The notes under the pieces were generated by a model. That model saw only the letters and a program-made list of their open reading frames with translations. It made no database searches and had not been told where the DNA came from. A program made the position numbers and the translations under genes. Below are positions 7,518 to 15,279 of a stretch of DNA of 53,840 nucleotides, one piece after another (position 1 is the stretch's first letter; every line of letters starts with the position of its first letter). The stretch is taken from positions 1-53,840 of the forward strand of contig CAZZEX010000025.1 of assembly GCA_964653285.1 (NCBI GenBank). The letters run 5' to 3'. Source of the stretch: CAZZEX01 sp964653285 (lineage in GTDB: Bacteria; Chloroflexota; Anaerolineae; B4-G1).

Positions 7518-7952
7518 ATGAAGTTTGGCAGTATGGAGTACCTGGAGGAGGTCAAGCGGCGCAGCAATGCCGACGAGGAGTACCAACGCCTGGCCAAGGA
7601 CGAAAGCGACTCCTACCTGATGGTCATCAAGGCGGAGCCCGACAAAGGCATCCCGGAGACACTGACCATCGGCTACGCCGCCGACCACGGCACCATCACC
7701 GAGATCTGGATCGGTGAGCGCAAGACCGATTTCATCCTGCAGGGGCTGTACGGCGTGTGGGTGCAGATTCTGACCGGCAAACTCGACGCCAACAAAGCGA
7801 TGATGATGCGCAAGCTCAGAGTCAAGGGGAACCTGCTACAACTGCTCAAGACGGCCGACGCCACCATCCGCTGGCTGGAGGTGCTGCAGACCATCCCCAC
7901 CGAGTTCGAGGGGGACTACGCAGGCCAGAATTTCGCCGGGACGGAGGGATGA
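7518..7952 (+). CDS. SCP2 sterol-binding domain protein
   Basis: A 144-residue protein matching the SCP2/sterol-carrier fold. A central strand segment (TLTIGYAADHGTITEIWIGERKTDFILQ as separate strands) precedes the conserved GKLDANKAMMMRKLRVKGNL region, where SCP2 proteins have the G(K/R)xD..KxxxxGxxxxxG helix pattern, ending LLQLLKTA. SCP2 domains bind fatty acyl chains, sterols or other lipids without catalysing a reaction. Lying between two SDRs in one operon, it probably presents a lipid substrate. The ribosome binding site GGGAGG is at 7504-7509. No signal peptide is seen, so it is cytoplasmic. Confidence 0.8.
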   Translation: MKFGSMEYLEEVKRRSNADEEYQRLAKDESDSYLMVIKAEPDKGIPETLTIGYAADHGTITEIWIGERKTDFILQGLYGVWVQILTGKLDANKAMMMRKLRVKGNLLQLLKTADATIRWLEVLQTIPTEFEGDYAGQNFAGTEG

Positions 7953-7955
7953 GCG

Positions 7956-8843
7956 ATGGTTGAAAGGAGGATAGACCTGAGCGGAAAGACCGCCATCATC
8001 ACCGGCGGAGGCTCCGGCATCGGGGCTGGCATCGCGCGTATGTTCGGCGCGCTGGGCGCCAACCTGGTCATCGGCGATGTGGAGATGGAGACCGCCGAGG
8101 AGGTCTTCGTCGAGTTGGAGCAGGCTGGCTACCCGGTGCTGCTGGTCCAGGTGGACGTGCAGGACGCCGGGCAGGTAGACGCGCTGGTCGAGCAGGCCGT
8201 CGCACGCTTCGGCGGAGTGGACATCCTGGTCAATTCGGCCGGCGTGGGCACTTTGTCGTCCGTCGTGGACATGCTGGAGGAGGAGTGGGATTGGGTGCTG
8301 GGTGTCAATCTCAAAGGCACCTTTCTTTGCACCCGCGCCGTCGCCCGCTGGTGGCTTCAGAACGGCCGGCGGGGCAAGATCATCAACCTCTCCTCCATCA
8401 ACGAGGCTGTTCCGCTGGCCGGCGAGGCTCACTACTGCGCCTCCAAAGGGGGCGTGATGATGTTCACCCGCTCGGCGGCGCTGGAACTGGCACCCCACGG
8501 CATCCACGTCAACGCCATCGCCCCGGGCATGATCGAGACCCCGATGACCGAGGAGGTGACAATCATCCCCGAACTCCACGCCGCCCACCTGAAGCAGGTT
8601 CCTTTCGGACGCTTCGGGAAGCCGGAGGACGTGGCAAAGGTGGCTGCCCTCCTGGCCTCCCCCTGGTCGGACTGGATCACCGGCGCCAGCATCCCCGTGG
8701 ATGGAGGGATGCACCTGATCGGCGAGGAAAGTTACATCTGGGCCATTGAGCGGGCCATGGGACACCATGACTGCATCCCCCGGGTGCCCATGTGCTGGCC
8801 GCCCGGTGCGCTGGAGGAAGGAAGCGAGGAGGAAACAGGATGA
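7956..8843 (+). CDS. FabG-type short-chain dehydrogenase
   Basis: A 295-residue classical SDR with cofactor motif TGGGSGIG, an acidic residue after strand 2 (VIGDVEM, suggesting NAD preference), NSAG, the catalytic Ser in INLSSINE, YCASK with Tyr and Lys, and the closing segment ITGASIPVDGGM. It has an unusual tail of about 40 residues after the normal SDR end (YIWAIERAMGHHDCIPRVPMCWPPG) of unknown purpose. It starts 4 bases after the SCP2 stop and overlaps the next gene by ATGA, so the four genes are translationally coupled. The substrate is unknown. A 3-oxoacyl, sterol or sugar alcohol would all fit the family. Confidence 0.85.
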   Translation: MVERRIDLSGKTAIITGGGSGIGAGIARMFGALGANLVIGDVEMETAEEVFVELEQAGYPVLLVQVDVQDAGQVDALVEQAVARFGGVDILVNSAGVGTLSSVVDMLEEEWDWVLGVNLKGTFLCTRAVARWWLQNGRRGKIINLSSINEAVPLAGEAHYCASKGGVMMFTRSAALELAPHGIHVNAIAPGMIETPMTEEVTIIPELHAAHLKQVPFGRFGKPEDVAKVAALLASPWSDWITGASIPVDGGMHLIGEESYIWAIERAMGHHDCIPRVPMCWPPGALEEGSEEETG

Positions 8844-9274
8844 AACGCCCCACAGGCCTCACCGTCACCGCCGTGCTGATGCTGTTGACCGCCGTCGGCA
8901 CCATCCTTTTCTGGGCCACCTTCTTCGCCGACCTGGAGGCCCAGCGCAATGGAATCCTGGCATCCCGGTGCGACGCCTGGTTTGCCTGGGAGATGTCCTT
9001 CCCCCTGGCCGATCTCTGGGTGGCCCTGACTGCCATCCTGGGGGCGGTGGGGTTGTGGCGCATGCGACCGGCCGGACTGCTGTTCGGACTGGTGAGCGGA
9101 GGCGCGATGGTGTTCCTGGGACTGATGGACGTCCTGTTTTTCCTGGAGAACGGCCTCTACCTACCCCTAACCGGTGAGGTAGCGGTAGAACTGTTCATCC
9201 ACGTCTGGACGGTGGCCTTCGGTCTCTCCGCCATCACCTGCATGTGGAACCATCGTGCGCCGCTGTGCCGCTAA
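8840..9274 (+). CDS. Small four-helix membrane protein
   Basis: A 144-residue hydrophobic protein starting at ATG 8840, which overlaps the TGA of the upstream SDR (ATGA). Four membrane segments are evident: about residues 7-28 (LTVTAVLMLLTAVGTILFW), 52-72 (FPLADLWVALTAILGAV), 78-102 (AGLLFGLVSGGAMVFLGLMD) and 117-137 (VELFIHVWTVAFGLSAI). No catalytic motif is seen. It resembles uncharacterised DoxX- or DUF-type small membrane proteins in outline only. Its place as last gene of the SDR-SCP2 operon suggests a role linked to membrane lipid. Confidence 0.8.
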   Translation: MKRPTGLTVTAVLMLLTAVGTILFWATFFADLEAQRNGILASRCDAWFAWEMSFPLADLWVALTAILGAVGLWRMRPAGLLFGLVSGGAMVFLGLMDVLFFLENGLYLPLTGEVAVELFIHVWTVAFGLSAITCMWNHRAPLCR

Positions 9275-9292
9275 GCCGTCGGATGAATTGGG

Positions 9293-9370
9293 TATGTAGG
9301 GGCGAACCCTCGTGGTCGCCCTCTTGGGCAGGTACAAGACCTGCCCCTACCCCGGTTTATTGAAAAGATA
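9293..9370 (-). repeat. 78-bp inverted repeat, right arm
   Basis: Exact reverse complement of 6475-6552. It lies in the 109-bp space between the membrane-protein gene and the convergent glycosyltransferase gene. Recombination between the arms would invert the block 6553-9292. Confidence 0.97.
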
Positions 9371-9383
9371 CGTTTAGACGTCG

Positions 9384-12320
9384 CTACCGTACCTCAACCT
9401 CAGTGATGATGAGCGCGTTGTCCGGCTGTGGCTGGCCGTCTATGCGCACCTCCAACCGTTCGCCGGTGGAAGGGAGGTATAATCCTACCCCGATCTGGCA
9501 CACGCCCGTATCCGCGTCAGGCTCAATCACAATCAAATGCGGATCAGTCACGACTTCGCCGGGTAACCAGCTCGAGGTTGGGAACGCACCGTTCCCCGGT
9601 GGGCTGTCGTGCTGTCCAGGTAGGCCCCCTGGAATGGTAGGATGGTACAGATGTACAAACACCTTATAGTCTTCGCCGACCGTGGAAAGTGCCTGCCAAT
9701 ATAAAACGACTTCTATTTGCCCCCCCGGCCTGGGATCAATCTGCTTGAGGTCAAAGCCCAATAAGCGGATGCTAGGCCCAAAGTTGGCGGCCAGAGGATA
9801 TTCTGGTGTGGGTAACTCAAAGTTGCGGGGCCGGCCAGCGACGGACACCGGTCCCAGGAAAAGGGGAGAACCGATTTCCTGTCGCCCGGCGGCCTCCAAC
9901 AGCAGCAGGTAGACGTCAAACTCACCGCTGAGGTCAGGCGGGATTCGTACCCTGTAAAACGTGCGCACAGGTTCACCGCTTACCCACCGGCTGGTCGGGT
10001 GGAGGTCGGAGCCCAATGGCTCCTCAAGCGACGCAGCGACGCCACCGCCAGCGCGGTCGCGTAGTTCCAGGCGCACGACGTAATCGTTGCCTGGTGAGCG
10101 CATCGCCTGCCACTGCAGGTCGGCATCCAAGGTACTGCCCGGCGAGAGTTCAGTCGGCACCTGGTAGCCGACAGGGGCCGGCACCTGGTAGCCGACAAGA
10201 GCCAGTTCCTGGTTAAAGGTTGGTGTGTCAGCATCCCACTGAGGATCCACACTGGCATTCCCCACGACCTCAACCGGACCGGCGAGAAGCGGGACACCGG
10301 CGTGATTCTCGTCGGCAAAACTGACCTCGCCGACGCCGGTGTGCATGCCTATGTGAAAGTACGTCGTCTGCGGCAGCAGATCGGCTGGTACGGGCACCAT
10401 ATAACGTTGAGCCACCACGTCCCCGATGGTCCAATCCCACAAGGGATAGGCCATATAATGCGCTTCCTCTTCCCAGCACCGACCCGCGGCTTCATCTTGC
10501 AAGCAGACAAGGCTAAACGGTAGATCGGACCTGTCATATTCAACGCCTGAGGGCACGCGCCAATAAACTACGACAGGTACCTCGGTCTGGCGTTGAACCC
10601 GCGCCGGCGCGTCGTAGCCCAGAATCTCTCGGTCGTGGGCAAAACGACCGCCCAACGTATGGGCAGGCTGCCAGGGCACTTGGGACAACGATTCTCCAGG
10701 GATCCGATAGACCCACATAAGAGGCTGGCCAGCACCGTCGTTTTCGTGGAAAATCAAATAGTCACTCAAAACAGCCACGGCGTCGGGATTGGGGGGAGAC
10801 GTCTGGGTAAAGATAAGCAACACGTCCTGACCGGCCCAGCCAGACGGCCATACTGTGGCCATATTGCCATCGAACCAACGCACTGGGCCGGAGTAGGTGG
10901 ACTGGAGGTTTAACAACATCCGGCTTAGATCGCTAGGAAAGTTACTGGAGACCCAGACCGGCGTATCGGCAGGGGTATACTTATTCAAGTAACGGGCGGC
11001 GGTGGCCAGATCGGCCTCATAGATATGATTAACGTAAGGATCGCGAGGCCACTCGTTGAAATAATCGTGCCACGTATCAGCGCTGATGAAGACCAGGCCA
11101 ACGAAAAACGTAACGGGTAATGCGTAATGCGTGATGCGTGATGCGTGACGCGTGACGCGCGATGCATAACGCGATATCCGTTCACACGTAAAGTCAGCGC
11201 CGATGGCCGGTAGCAAGTAGATGGGCGTCAACGCGCCGGTCGCGCGCAGGAACGAGGGCGTTCCAATGCTGAGTATAGTCGGGGTGAGCATAATCAGCAA
11301 CCAGATTATCAACAACGAGTAAGCCGGTCGCCGCAGCCGGAACAAGGAAACGACCAGGCCGAGGTAGAACAACACGCCTGTCACCTTGTCAAAGACTGGA
11401 CGCCCAGAGAGATTGTAACGCCACTCCCAGTCGCCGGCTTGCGTGAACATGCCCAGTGCAGCCTTCACAGAATGCCACATAGGATCGGGGTTGCCTGCCC
11501 GAAGCTGGTTCAGTTCGAAGTTAAGTTCATTCACCCGCTGGTTGAATATGTCGGAATGTTGTAGCGCATAAAGACCGAGCGGGAGTACAACCAGGCCGGC
11601 GACCAGCCCCCCGAGCCCAATAATGGCTGCCAACCGTTTCCCATTGGTGCGCAGCAAACGCCAGCCACTGGCAGGTGTGGAAACCTGCCCTACGATCAAG
11701 GTCAGCGACAGCCAGAGGACCACAACAACCGGAAAGACGCGGCCAGCCGTGTACGTGTAAAGGCCCAATCCCGTAAACAAGCCAGCCACGACGGCCCAGC
11801 GGCTACTGCGATCATCCAGAGCGCGCCAGAGAGCATAAACCGCGACGACCTGACAGGCCGGCAGAACGCCCGCCCGCAGCGCGACGCGGTTGAGGAAAAC
11901 CGGCCATAAGGAGACAGATGTCAACGCCGTCGCCAGAATAGCGACGCGGAAGTTGAATAACCGGCGGGCGAGCAACCAGGTAAACGCGAGGCCGACCATC
12001 CCACTTATGACCGACGCCAATCGCATAGCCCAGGTCCCCATCCCCAACAGGCGGGTTGTCAGGGCTATCAAGTAAATCAGCAGCGGTTCGCGGCCAAAGT
12101 TGGCCGCGAAATAGACTTCCAGGTTCCCTTCCTGCACCCGGAGCGCGTCCCACCCGTTGAACATCTCGTCGCCATCCAGCCCCGGCGGGACACGGTCGAG
12201 ATTGTAGGTGCGAAAGAGCAGGGCAACCAGTAACACCAACACGACCAATGACCAATGACCAATGACCAATGACCAAGGGCTAATTGGGGATTTGGGTTTT
12301 GGTTTTTGGGTTATGCTCAC
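9384..12320 (-). CDS. GT-C family glycosyltransferase (PMT/ArnT/GT39-like) with a large C-terminal extracytoplasmic region
   Basis: A 978-residue protein. The first membrane helix is followed by LDRVPPGLDGDE, with the Asp-Glu pair in the first extracytoplasmic loop that is the catalytic acidic motif of polyprenyl-phosphate-dependent GT-C enzymes (PMT_2/ArnT). Some ten further hydrophobic segments run to about residue 400. After that come soluble beta-rich domains (residues about 410-975) with two similar halves (VPVVVYWRVPSG and IEVVLYWQALST). It likely moves a sugar from a lipid carrier to a protein or surface glycan outside the membrane. GTG is the start (12318-12320). The first helix contains the heptamer-encoded WSLVIGHWSLVV, and residues about 384-405 are another heptamer array. 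Its promoter is at 12378-12406. Confidence 0.85.
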   Translation of the reverse strand: MSITQKPKPKSPISPWSLVIGHWSLVVLVLLVALLFRTYNLDRVPPGLDGDEMFNGWDALRVQEGNLEVYFAANFGREPLLIYLIALTTRLLGMGTWAMRLASVISGMVGLAFTWLLARRLFNFRVAILATALTSVSLWPVFLNRVALRAGVLPACQVVAVYALWRALDDRSSRWAVVAGLFTGLGLYTYTAGRVFPVVVVLWLSLTLIVGQVSTPASGWRLLRTNGKRLAAIIGLGGLVAGLVVLPLGLYALQHSDIFNQRVNELNFELNQLRAGNPDPMWHSVKAALGMFTQAGDWEWRYNLSGRPVFDKVTGVLFYLGLVVSLFRLRRPAYSLLIIWLLIMLTPTILSIGTPSFLRATGALTPIYLLPAIGADFTCERISRYASRVTRHASRITHYALPVTFFVGLVFISADTWHDYFNEWPRDPYVNHIYEADLATAARYLNKYTPADTPVWVSSNFPSDLSRMLLNLQSTYSGPVRWFDGNMATVWPSGWAGQDVLLIFTQTSPPNPDAVAVLSDYLIFHENDGAGQPLMWVYRIPGESLSQVPWQPAHTLGGRFAHDREILGYDAPARVQRQTEVPVVVYWRVPSGVEYDRSDLPFSLVCLQDEAAGRCWEEEAHYMAYPLWDWTIGDVVAQRYMVPVPADLLPQTTYFHIGMHTGVGEVSFADENHAGVPLLAGPVEVVGNASVDPQWDADTPTFNQELALVGYQVPAPVGYQVPTELSPGSTLDADLQWQAMRSPGNDYVVRLELRDRAGGGVAASLEEPLGSDLHPTSRWVSGEPVRTFYRVRIPPDLSGEFDVYLLLLEAAGRQEIGSPLFLGPVSVAGRPRNFELPTPEYPLAANFGPSIRLLGFDLKQIDPRPGGQIEVVLYWQALSTVGEDYKVFVHLYHPTIPGGLPGQHDSPPGNGAFPTSSWLPGEVVTDPHLIVIEPDADTGVCQIGVGLYLPSTGERLEVRIDGQPQPDNALIITEVEVR
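10155..10197 (-). repeat. 24-bp direct repeat in the glycosyltransferase gene
   Basis: CGGCACCTGGTAGCCGACA occurs at 10155-10173 and again at 10179-10197. It encodes a doubled eight-residue unit (VGYQVPAP/VGYQVPTE) in the C-terminal beta-rich region. Confidence 0.85.
11117..11172 (-). repeat. Eight-copy heptamer array inside the glycosyltransferase gene
   Basis: GTAATGC, GTAATGC, GTGATGC, GTGATGC, GTGACGC, GTGACGC, GCGATGC, ATAACGC in direct succession. Read on the minus strand it encodes a basic seven-residue pattern (YASRVTR, HASRITH) just before the last membrane helix. No frame disturbance results. Confidence 0.93.
12243..12277 (-). repeat. Five-copy heptamer array encoding the first membrane helix
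   Basis: GACCAAT four times plus GACCAAG. On the minus strand it reads as the heptad WSLVIGH at the start of the glycosyltransferase, so the repeat provides part of the N-terminal hydrophobic segment. Confidence 0.92.
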
Positions 12321-12377
12321 TGTTACCGCAATGCCTTTATACGGCAGGGATCAAGGCACAAACACCAATTCTGGGCG

Positions 12378-12406
12378 ATTATACCCCCTTTGCGGGCACG
12401 CGTCAA
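12378..12406 (-). promoter_or_regulatory. Sigma70-type promoter for the glycosyltransferase
   Basis: Minus strand TTGACG (12401-12406), 17-bp spacer, TATAAT (12378-12383), 58 bases before the GTG start at 12320. Confidence 0.7.
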
Positions 12407-12522
12407 TAAGTGTTGATGCGGTATTTCGAGGCCAATCACTGTGGTGGGATAACTTGTTTGAGAAGAGGGCCCACCCCACAGGGAGTAGGCCCTCGTTGCC
12501 TCGTTGGGTCAATCGCTCGTTG

Positions 12523-13830
12523 TTAAGGCCGGACCGTCGCGTCGGCGGGCATCCCCGGTTTGAGGGCCCGGTCGGGGTTAGGGACGTGTACTTTGACGGC
12601 GAAGACCAGGTTGACGCGCTCCTCCTGCGTCTGCACGTTGCGTGGGGTGAACTCCGCCTCGCCTGCGATGCTCGCCACCTGCCCCTTGAACACGCGCTCC
12701 GGGAAGGAGTCCACCCGCACCTCCACCTCCTGGCCCAGCCGCACCTGCCCGATGTGGTTCTCAGGGATGTAAATCACCAGCGTCATTTCGTCCAGACTGG
12801 CGATAGTGAGCAGCGGCGCTCCCGCCGCGGCGGTCTCCCCGGTCTGACTGCTACGGCTGGTGACGATGCCTTCCATTGGGGCAGTCAGCGTGAGTTGGGC
12901 GATCTGAGCGTCAACCAGGCGCACTGCTGCCTCGGCCTGTCGCACCTGGGCCTTGGCCATCGCGATCTGTTCCTCGGTCGGGCCGGCCTTCAGCTCGTCC
13001 AACGCCGCCTGCGCGGTCTCCACCTGCGCCTCGGTGAGGCGGGATTGCATCTCCGCGCCGTGGAGTTGGGCCTCGAGGGTAAGAGGATTAGCGCGCATAG
13101 ACCAGAGGACATTGAGGTACTTCTGAGCCCCTTCCAGTTTGGCCTGGGCCTGCACCTGCGCCGCCTGGGCTGCCTGCAACTGGAGGTCCCAGATGCGCTT
13201 CACGTCTCCCCCCTGCTCGGCGTAGACGTTATGCTTGATTTCCGTCTCCGCCAGGTTGGCCTTCGCCATCTCGACGTTCTGTTCAGCCAGGTGCACCTGG
13301 GTACGGGCAGCGTCAATCTCGGCATTGAGCGACAGGGGTGTGCTGATCGCGTCCCGGGCGTCGATCACGGCCTGATCTGCCCCTTCCTGTTGGGCCTCCA
13401 CCTGGGCAAGTGCAGCCTCAGCGGCGGCGATTTCCTCGGGGCGTGCGCCGGCCAGCACGCGGGCCAGGTTAGCGTGGGCGGCTGCCAGCCCGGCCTCGGC
13501 CTCTAACCGCTGACTCTGGAGCACTGCATCATCCAGGCGCACCAGGACATCGCCAGCCCGCACGTCGTCTCCGCGATCCACCAGCATCTCGGCAATGCGG
13601 CCCGACGTCTCCGGCGCGACTACAACCTCCTCGCCTTCGATGAAGCCCGAGGCAATGATGGGACCGTCAGCCACGTTGTTCCCGCACCCGGTCAGCAGAA
13701 CCAAATGACCAATGACAAATAACCAAATGACCAAATGACAAATACTGAACCTGAGACTTGAGATTTGAGCTCTGAGGCTTTGCAGACTGTGCATTTGTTC
13801 ATTTTTCATTTTTAATTTTTCATTGTTCAT
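12523..13830 (-). CDS. HlyD-family membrane-fusion lipoprotein of an ABC exporter
   Basis: A 435-residue adaptor. The N-terminal hydrophobic stretch ends in LLTGC, a lipobox, so the mature protein is probably a lipid-anchored adaptor. Then come the first lipoyl half (GFIEGEEVVVAPETSGRI and GDDVRAGDVLVRLDD), a long Ala/Glu/Gln-rich coiled-coil hairpin (residues about 95-310), the second lipoyl half (LTAPMEGIVTSRSSQTGETA) and a beta-barrel (EVEVRVDSFPERVFKGQV). It links an inner-membrane ABC transporter to the cell exterior, like E. coli YbhG. The start MNNEKLKMKNEQ and the signal-peptide core (CHLVIWLFVIGHLV) are translations of two heptamer repeats. A later ATG is possible. It follows its paralogue by 1 base. 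Confidence 0.88.
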   Translation of the reverse strand: MNNEKLKMKNEQMHSLQSLRAQISSLRFSICHLVIWLFVIGHLVLLTGCGNNVADGPIIASGFIEGEEVVVAPETSGRIAEMLVDRGDDVRAGDVLVRLDDAVLQSQRLEAEAGLAAAHANLARVLAGARPEEIAAAEAALAQVEAQQEGADQAVIDARDAISTPLSLNAEIDAARTQVHLAEQNVEMAKANLAETEIKHNVYAEQGGDVKRIWDLQLQAAQAAQVQAQAKLEGAQKYLNVLWSMRANPLTLEAQLHGAEMQSRLTEAQVETAQAALDELKAGPTEEQIAMAKAQVRQAEAAVRLVDAQIAQLTLTAPMEGIVTSRSSQTGETAAAGAPLLTIASLDEMTLVIYIPENHIGQVRLGQEVEVRVDSFPERVFKGQVASIAGEAEFTPRNVQTQEERVNLVFAVKVHVPNPDRALKPGMPADATVRP

Positions 13831-13832
13831 TT
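13699..13832 (-). repeat. Heptamer repeats forming the N-terminus of the HlyD lipoprotein
   Basis: 13798-13832 is five copies of TTCATTT-type heptamers, giving MNNEKLKMKNEQ on the minus strand. 13699-13743 is a decayed CAAATGA/CCAATGA array giving the hydrophobic signal core. The 54 bases between them have a related TGAGATT-like periodicity. Confidence 0.85.
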
Positions 13833-15211
13833 CACTGCTCCTCGGTAATGATCACCGCGTCGGCGGGCAGACCTGGCTTGAGGGCATGATCGGCATTGGG
13901 GATGCACACGTCCACAGCGAAGACCATGTTCACGCGCTCCTCCTGCGTCTGCACGTTGCGCGGGGTAAACTCCGCCTCGTGAGCGATGGTCACCATTGTG
14001 CCTATGAACCGCCGCTCAGGGAAACTATCCACACGAACTTCCACCTGTTGGCCGATCTGTACCTGTCCTAGCCTATCCTCCGGCACGTATACGGTCAGGG
14101 TCACCTCGTCCAGATCGCCCAACGTGAGCAAGGTGGCCCCGGGCCCGGCCAGTTCCCCCTCGTGGATGCTGAGTTCCAGAACCAGCCCGCCGGCCGGTGC
14201 GGCGATGGTCAGTTTGTCGCGTAATACCATCAGGACGTCAAGTGCGGCTTGTGCCTGCTCCACTTGCGCCTCGACGACGGCGATCTCCTCCTCCGTGGCC
14301 CCCGCTCGCAACGCATCAAGTTGGGCCTGGGCCATCTTTACGGCGGCCTCGGCAGCCCGGTATTGCGCTTCGGCGGCGTCCACCTGAGCGTTCAGTTCCT
14401 GGGGATTGTTCCGCATCGCGTAGAGGTCGTTCAGCGCCGCGCGCGCTCCATCCAGCCCGGCCTGGGCGCTGTTCACGCCGACCCACGCCTTCCAGTAAGC
14501 GTTGGGGATGAGGTGAAAGTCCAATTGGACCCCTGGCAAGTCGGGACGGAAAGGCGCGGGAATCTCCTTTAACTTCTCCTTCGCCGCATCCATTTTTTCC
14601 TTCGCGTCCCAGTAGTTGTTGTGAGCGATCTCGGCCGCATCTTTCAGCATGGTGGTCTGAGCCAGCCCGGCCTCGGCGGCGGCCACCTGTGCCCTCGCCT
14701 GGGCGATCTGAGCATCCAGCTCCTGAGGGTTATCGCGGATGGCGATGAGGTCCTGCCAGGACTGGTGGGCCCCATCGCGGGCCGCCTTGGCCTGCGCCAG
14801 CGCGGCCTCCGCCTGTCGAATCTGCTCCGGGCGGGCTCCTGCCTGCGCCTGGGCCAACCCCGCCTGGGCTACGTCCAGGGCTGCCTGGGTTACCTCAATC
14901 TGGGCTTCCAGCAACGTCCCGTCCAGCCGCACCAGCACCTGCCCGGCCTCGGTCTCGTCTCCCTCGTCCACCAACAACTCGACCACGCGCCCTCCCATCT
15001 CCGGCGCGACGGCAACCTCCTCCGCCTCGATGAACCCAGAGGCCGTCAGGCCACTGGCCTCGTGGCTCGGTCGGAGACCGGCCCCAGCGGGAAGTTGTAC
15101 CAGCACCTGCTGCCAGACATCCGGGTTCGTGGCGAAGTAGATTCCTGCCGCGGCCACCACGATGACGACCACGGCGACGATGATGATCGGAACGATCCGC
15201 TTTCGTTTCAT
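13832..15211 (-). CDS. HlyD-family membrane-fusion protein of an ABC exporter
   Basis: Starts at ATG 15211 (MKRKRIVPIIIVAVVVIVV), which gives a clean N-terminal membrane anchor. The frame is open further to a TTG at 15283, but that region is repeat-derived and has no ribosome binding site. After the anchor come GFIEAEEVAVAPEMGGRV with GDETEAGQVLVRLDG (first lipoyl half), a long alanine-rich coiled-coil (residues about 95-330), AAPAGGLVLELSIHEGE (second lipoyl half) and EVRVDSFPERRFIGTM. It is a paralogue of the gene that follows: FPERxFxG and EFTPRNVQTQEERVNMVFAV are shared nearly word for word. It probably forms the periplasm- or wall-spanning part of the YbhFSR-like exporter with the upstream ATPases and permease. 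Confidence 0.88.
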   Translation of the reverse strand: MKRKRIVPIIIVAVVVIVVAAAGIYFATNPDVWQQVLVQLPAGAGLRPSHEASGLTASGFIEAEEVAVAPEMGGRVVELLVDEGDETEAGQVLVRLDGTLLEAQIEVTQAALDVAQAGLAQAQAGARPEQIRQAEAALAQAKAARDGAHQSWQDLIAIRDNPQELDAQIAQARAQVAAAEAGLAQTTMLKDAAEIAHNNYWDAKEKMDAAKEKLKEIPAPFRPDLPGVQLDFHLIPNAYWKAWVGVNSAQAGLDGARAALNDLYAMRNNPQELNAQVDAAEAQYRAAEAAVKMAQAQLDALRAGATEEEIAVVEAQVEQAQAALDVLMVLRDKLTIAAPAGGLVLELSIHEGELAGPGATLLTLGDLDEVTLTVYVPEDRLGQVQIGQQVEVRVDSFPERRFIGTMVTIAHEAEFTPRNVQTQEERVNMVFAVDVCIPNADHALKPGLPADAVIITEEQ

Positions 15212-15279
15212 ATTCTTGCTCCCGTGTTGCGATAATCCTGTGCCACTGGCTACCGTTGTGCCAGTTGTAGTACAAGTCA

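Noticed and set aside
12262..13506. A long + strand open frame (414 codons) opposite the HlyD and glycosyltransferase genes
   Set aside because: It is antisense to two clear genes, has His/Arg/Gly-rich low-complexity composition typical of a shadow frame in GC-rich DNA, and has no ribosome binding site.
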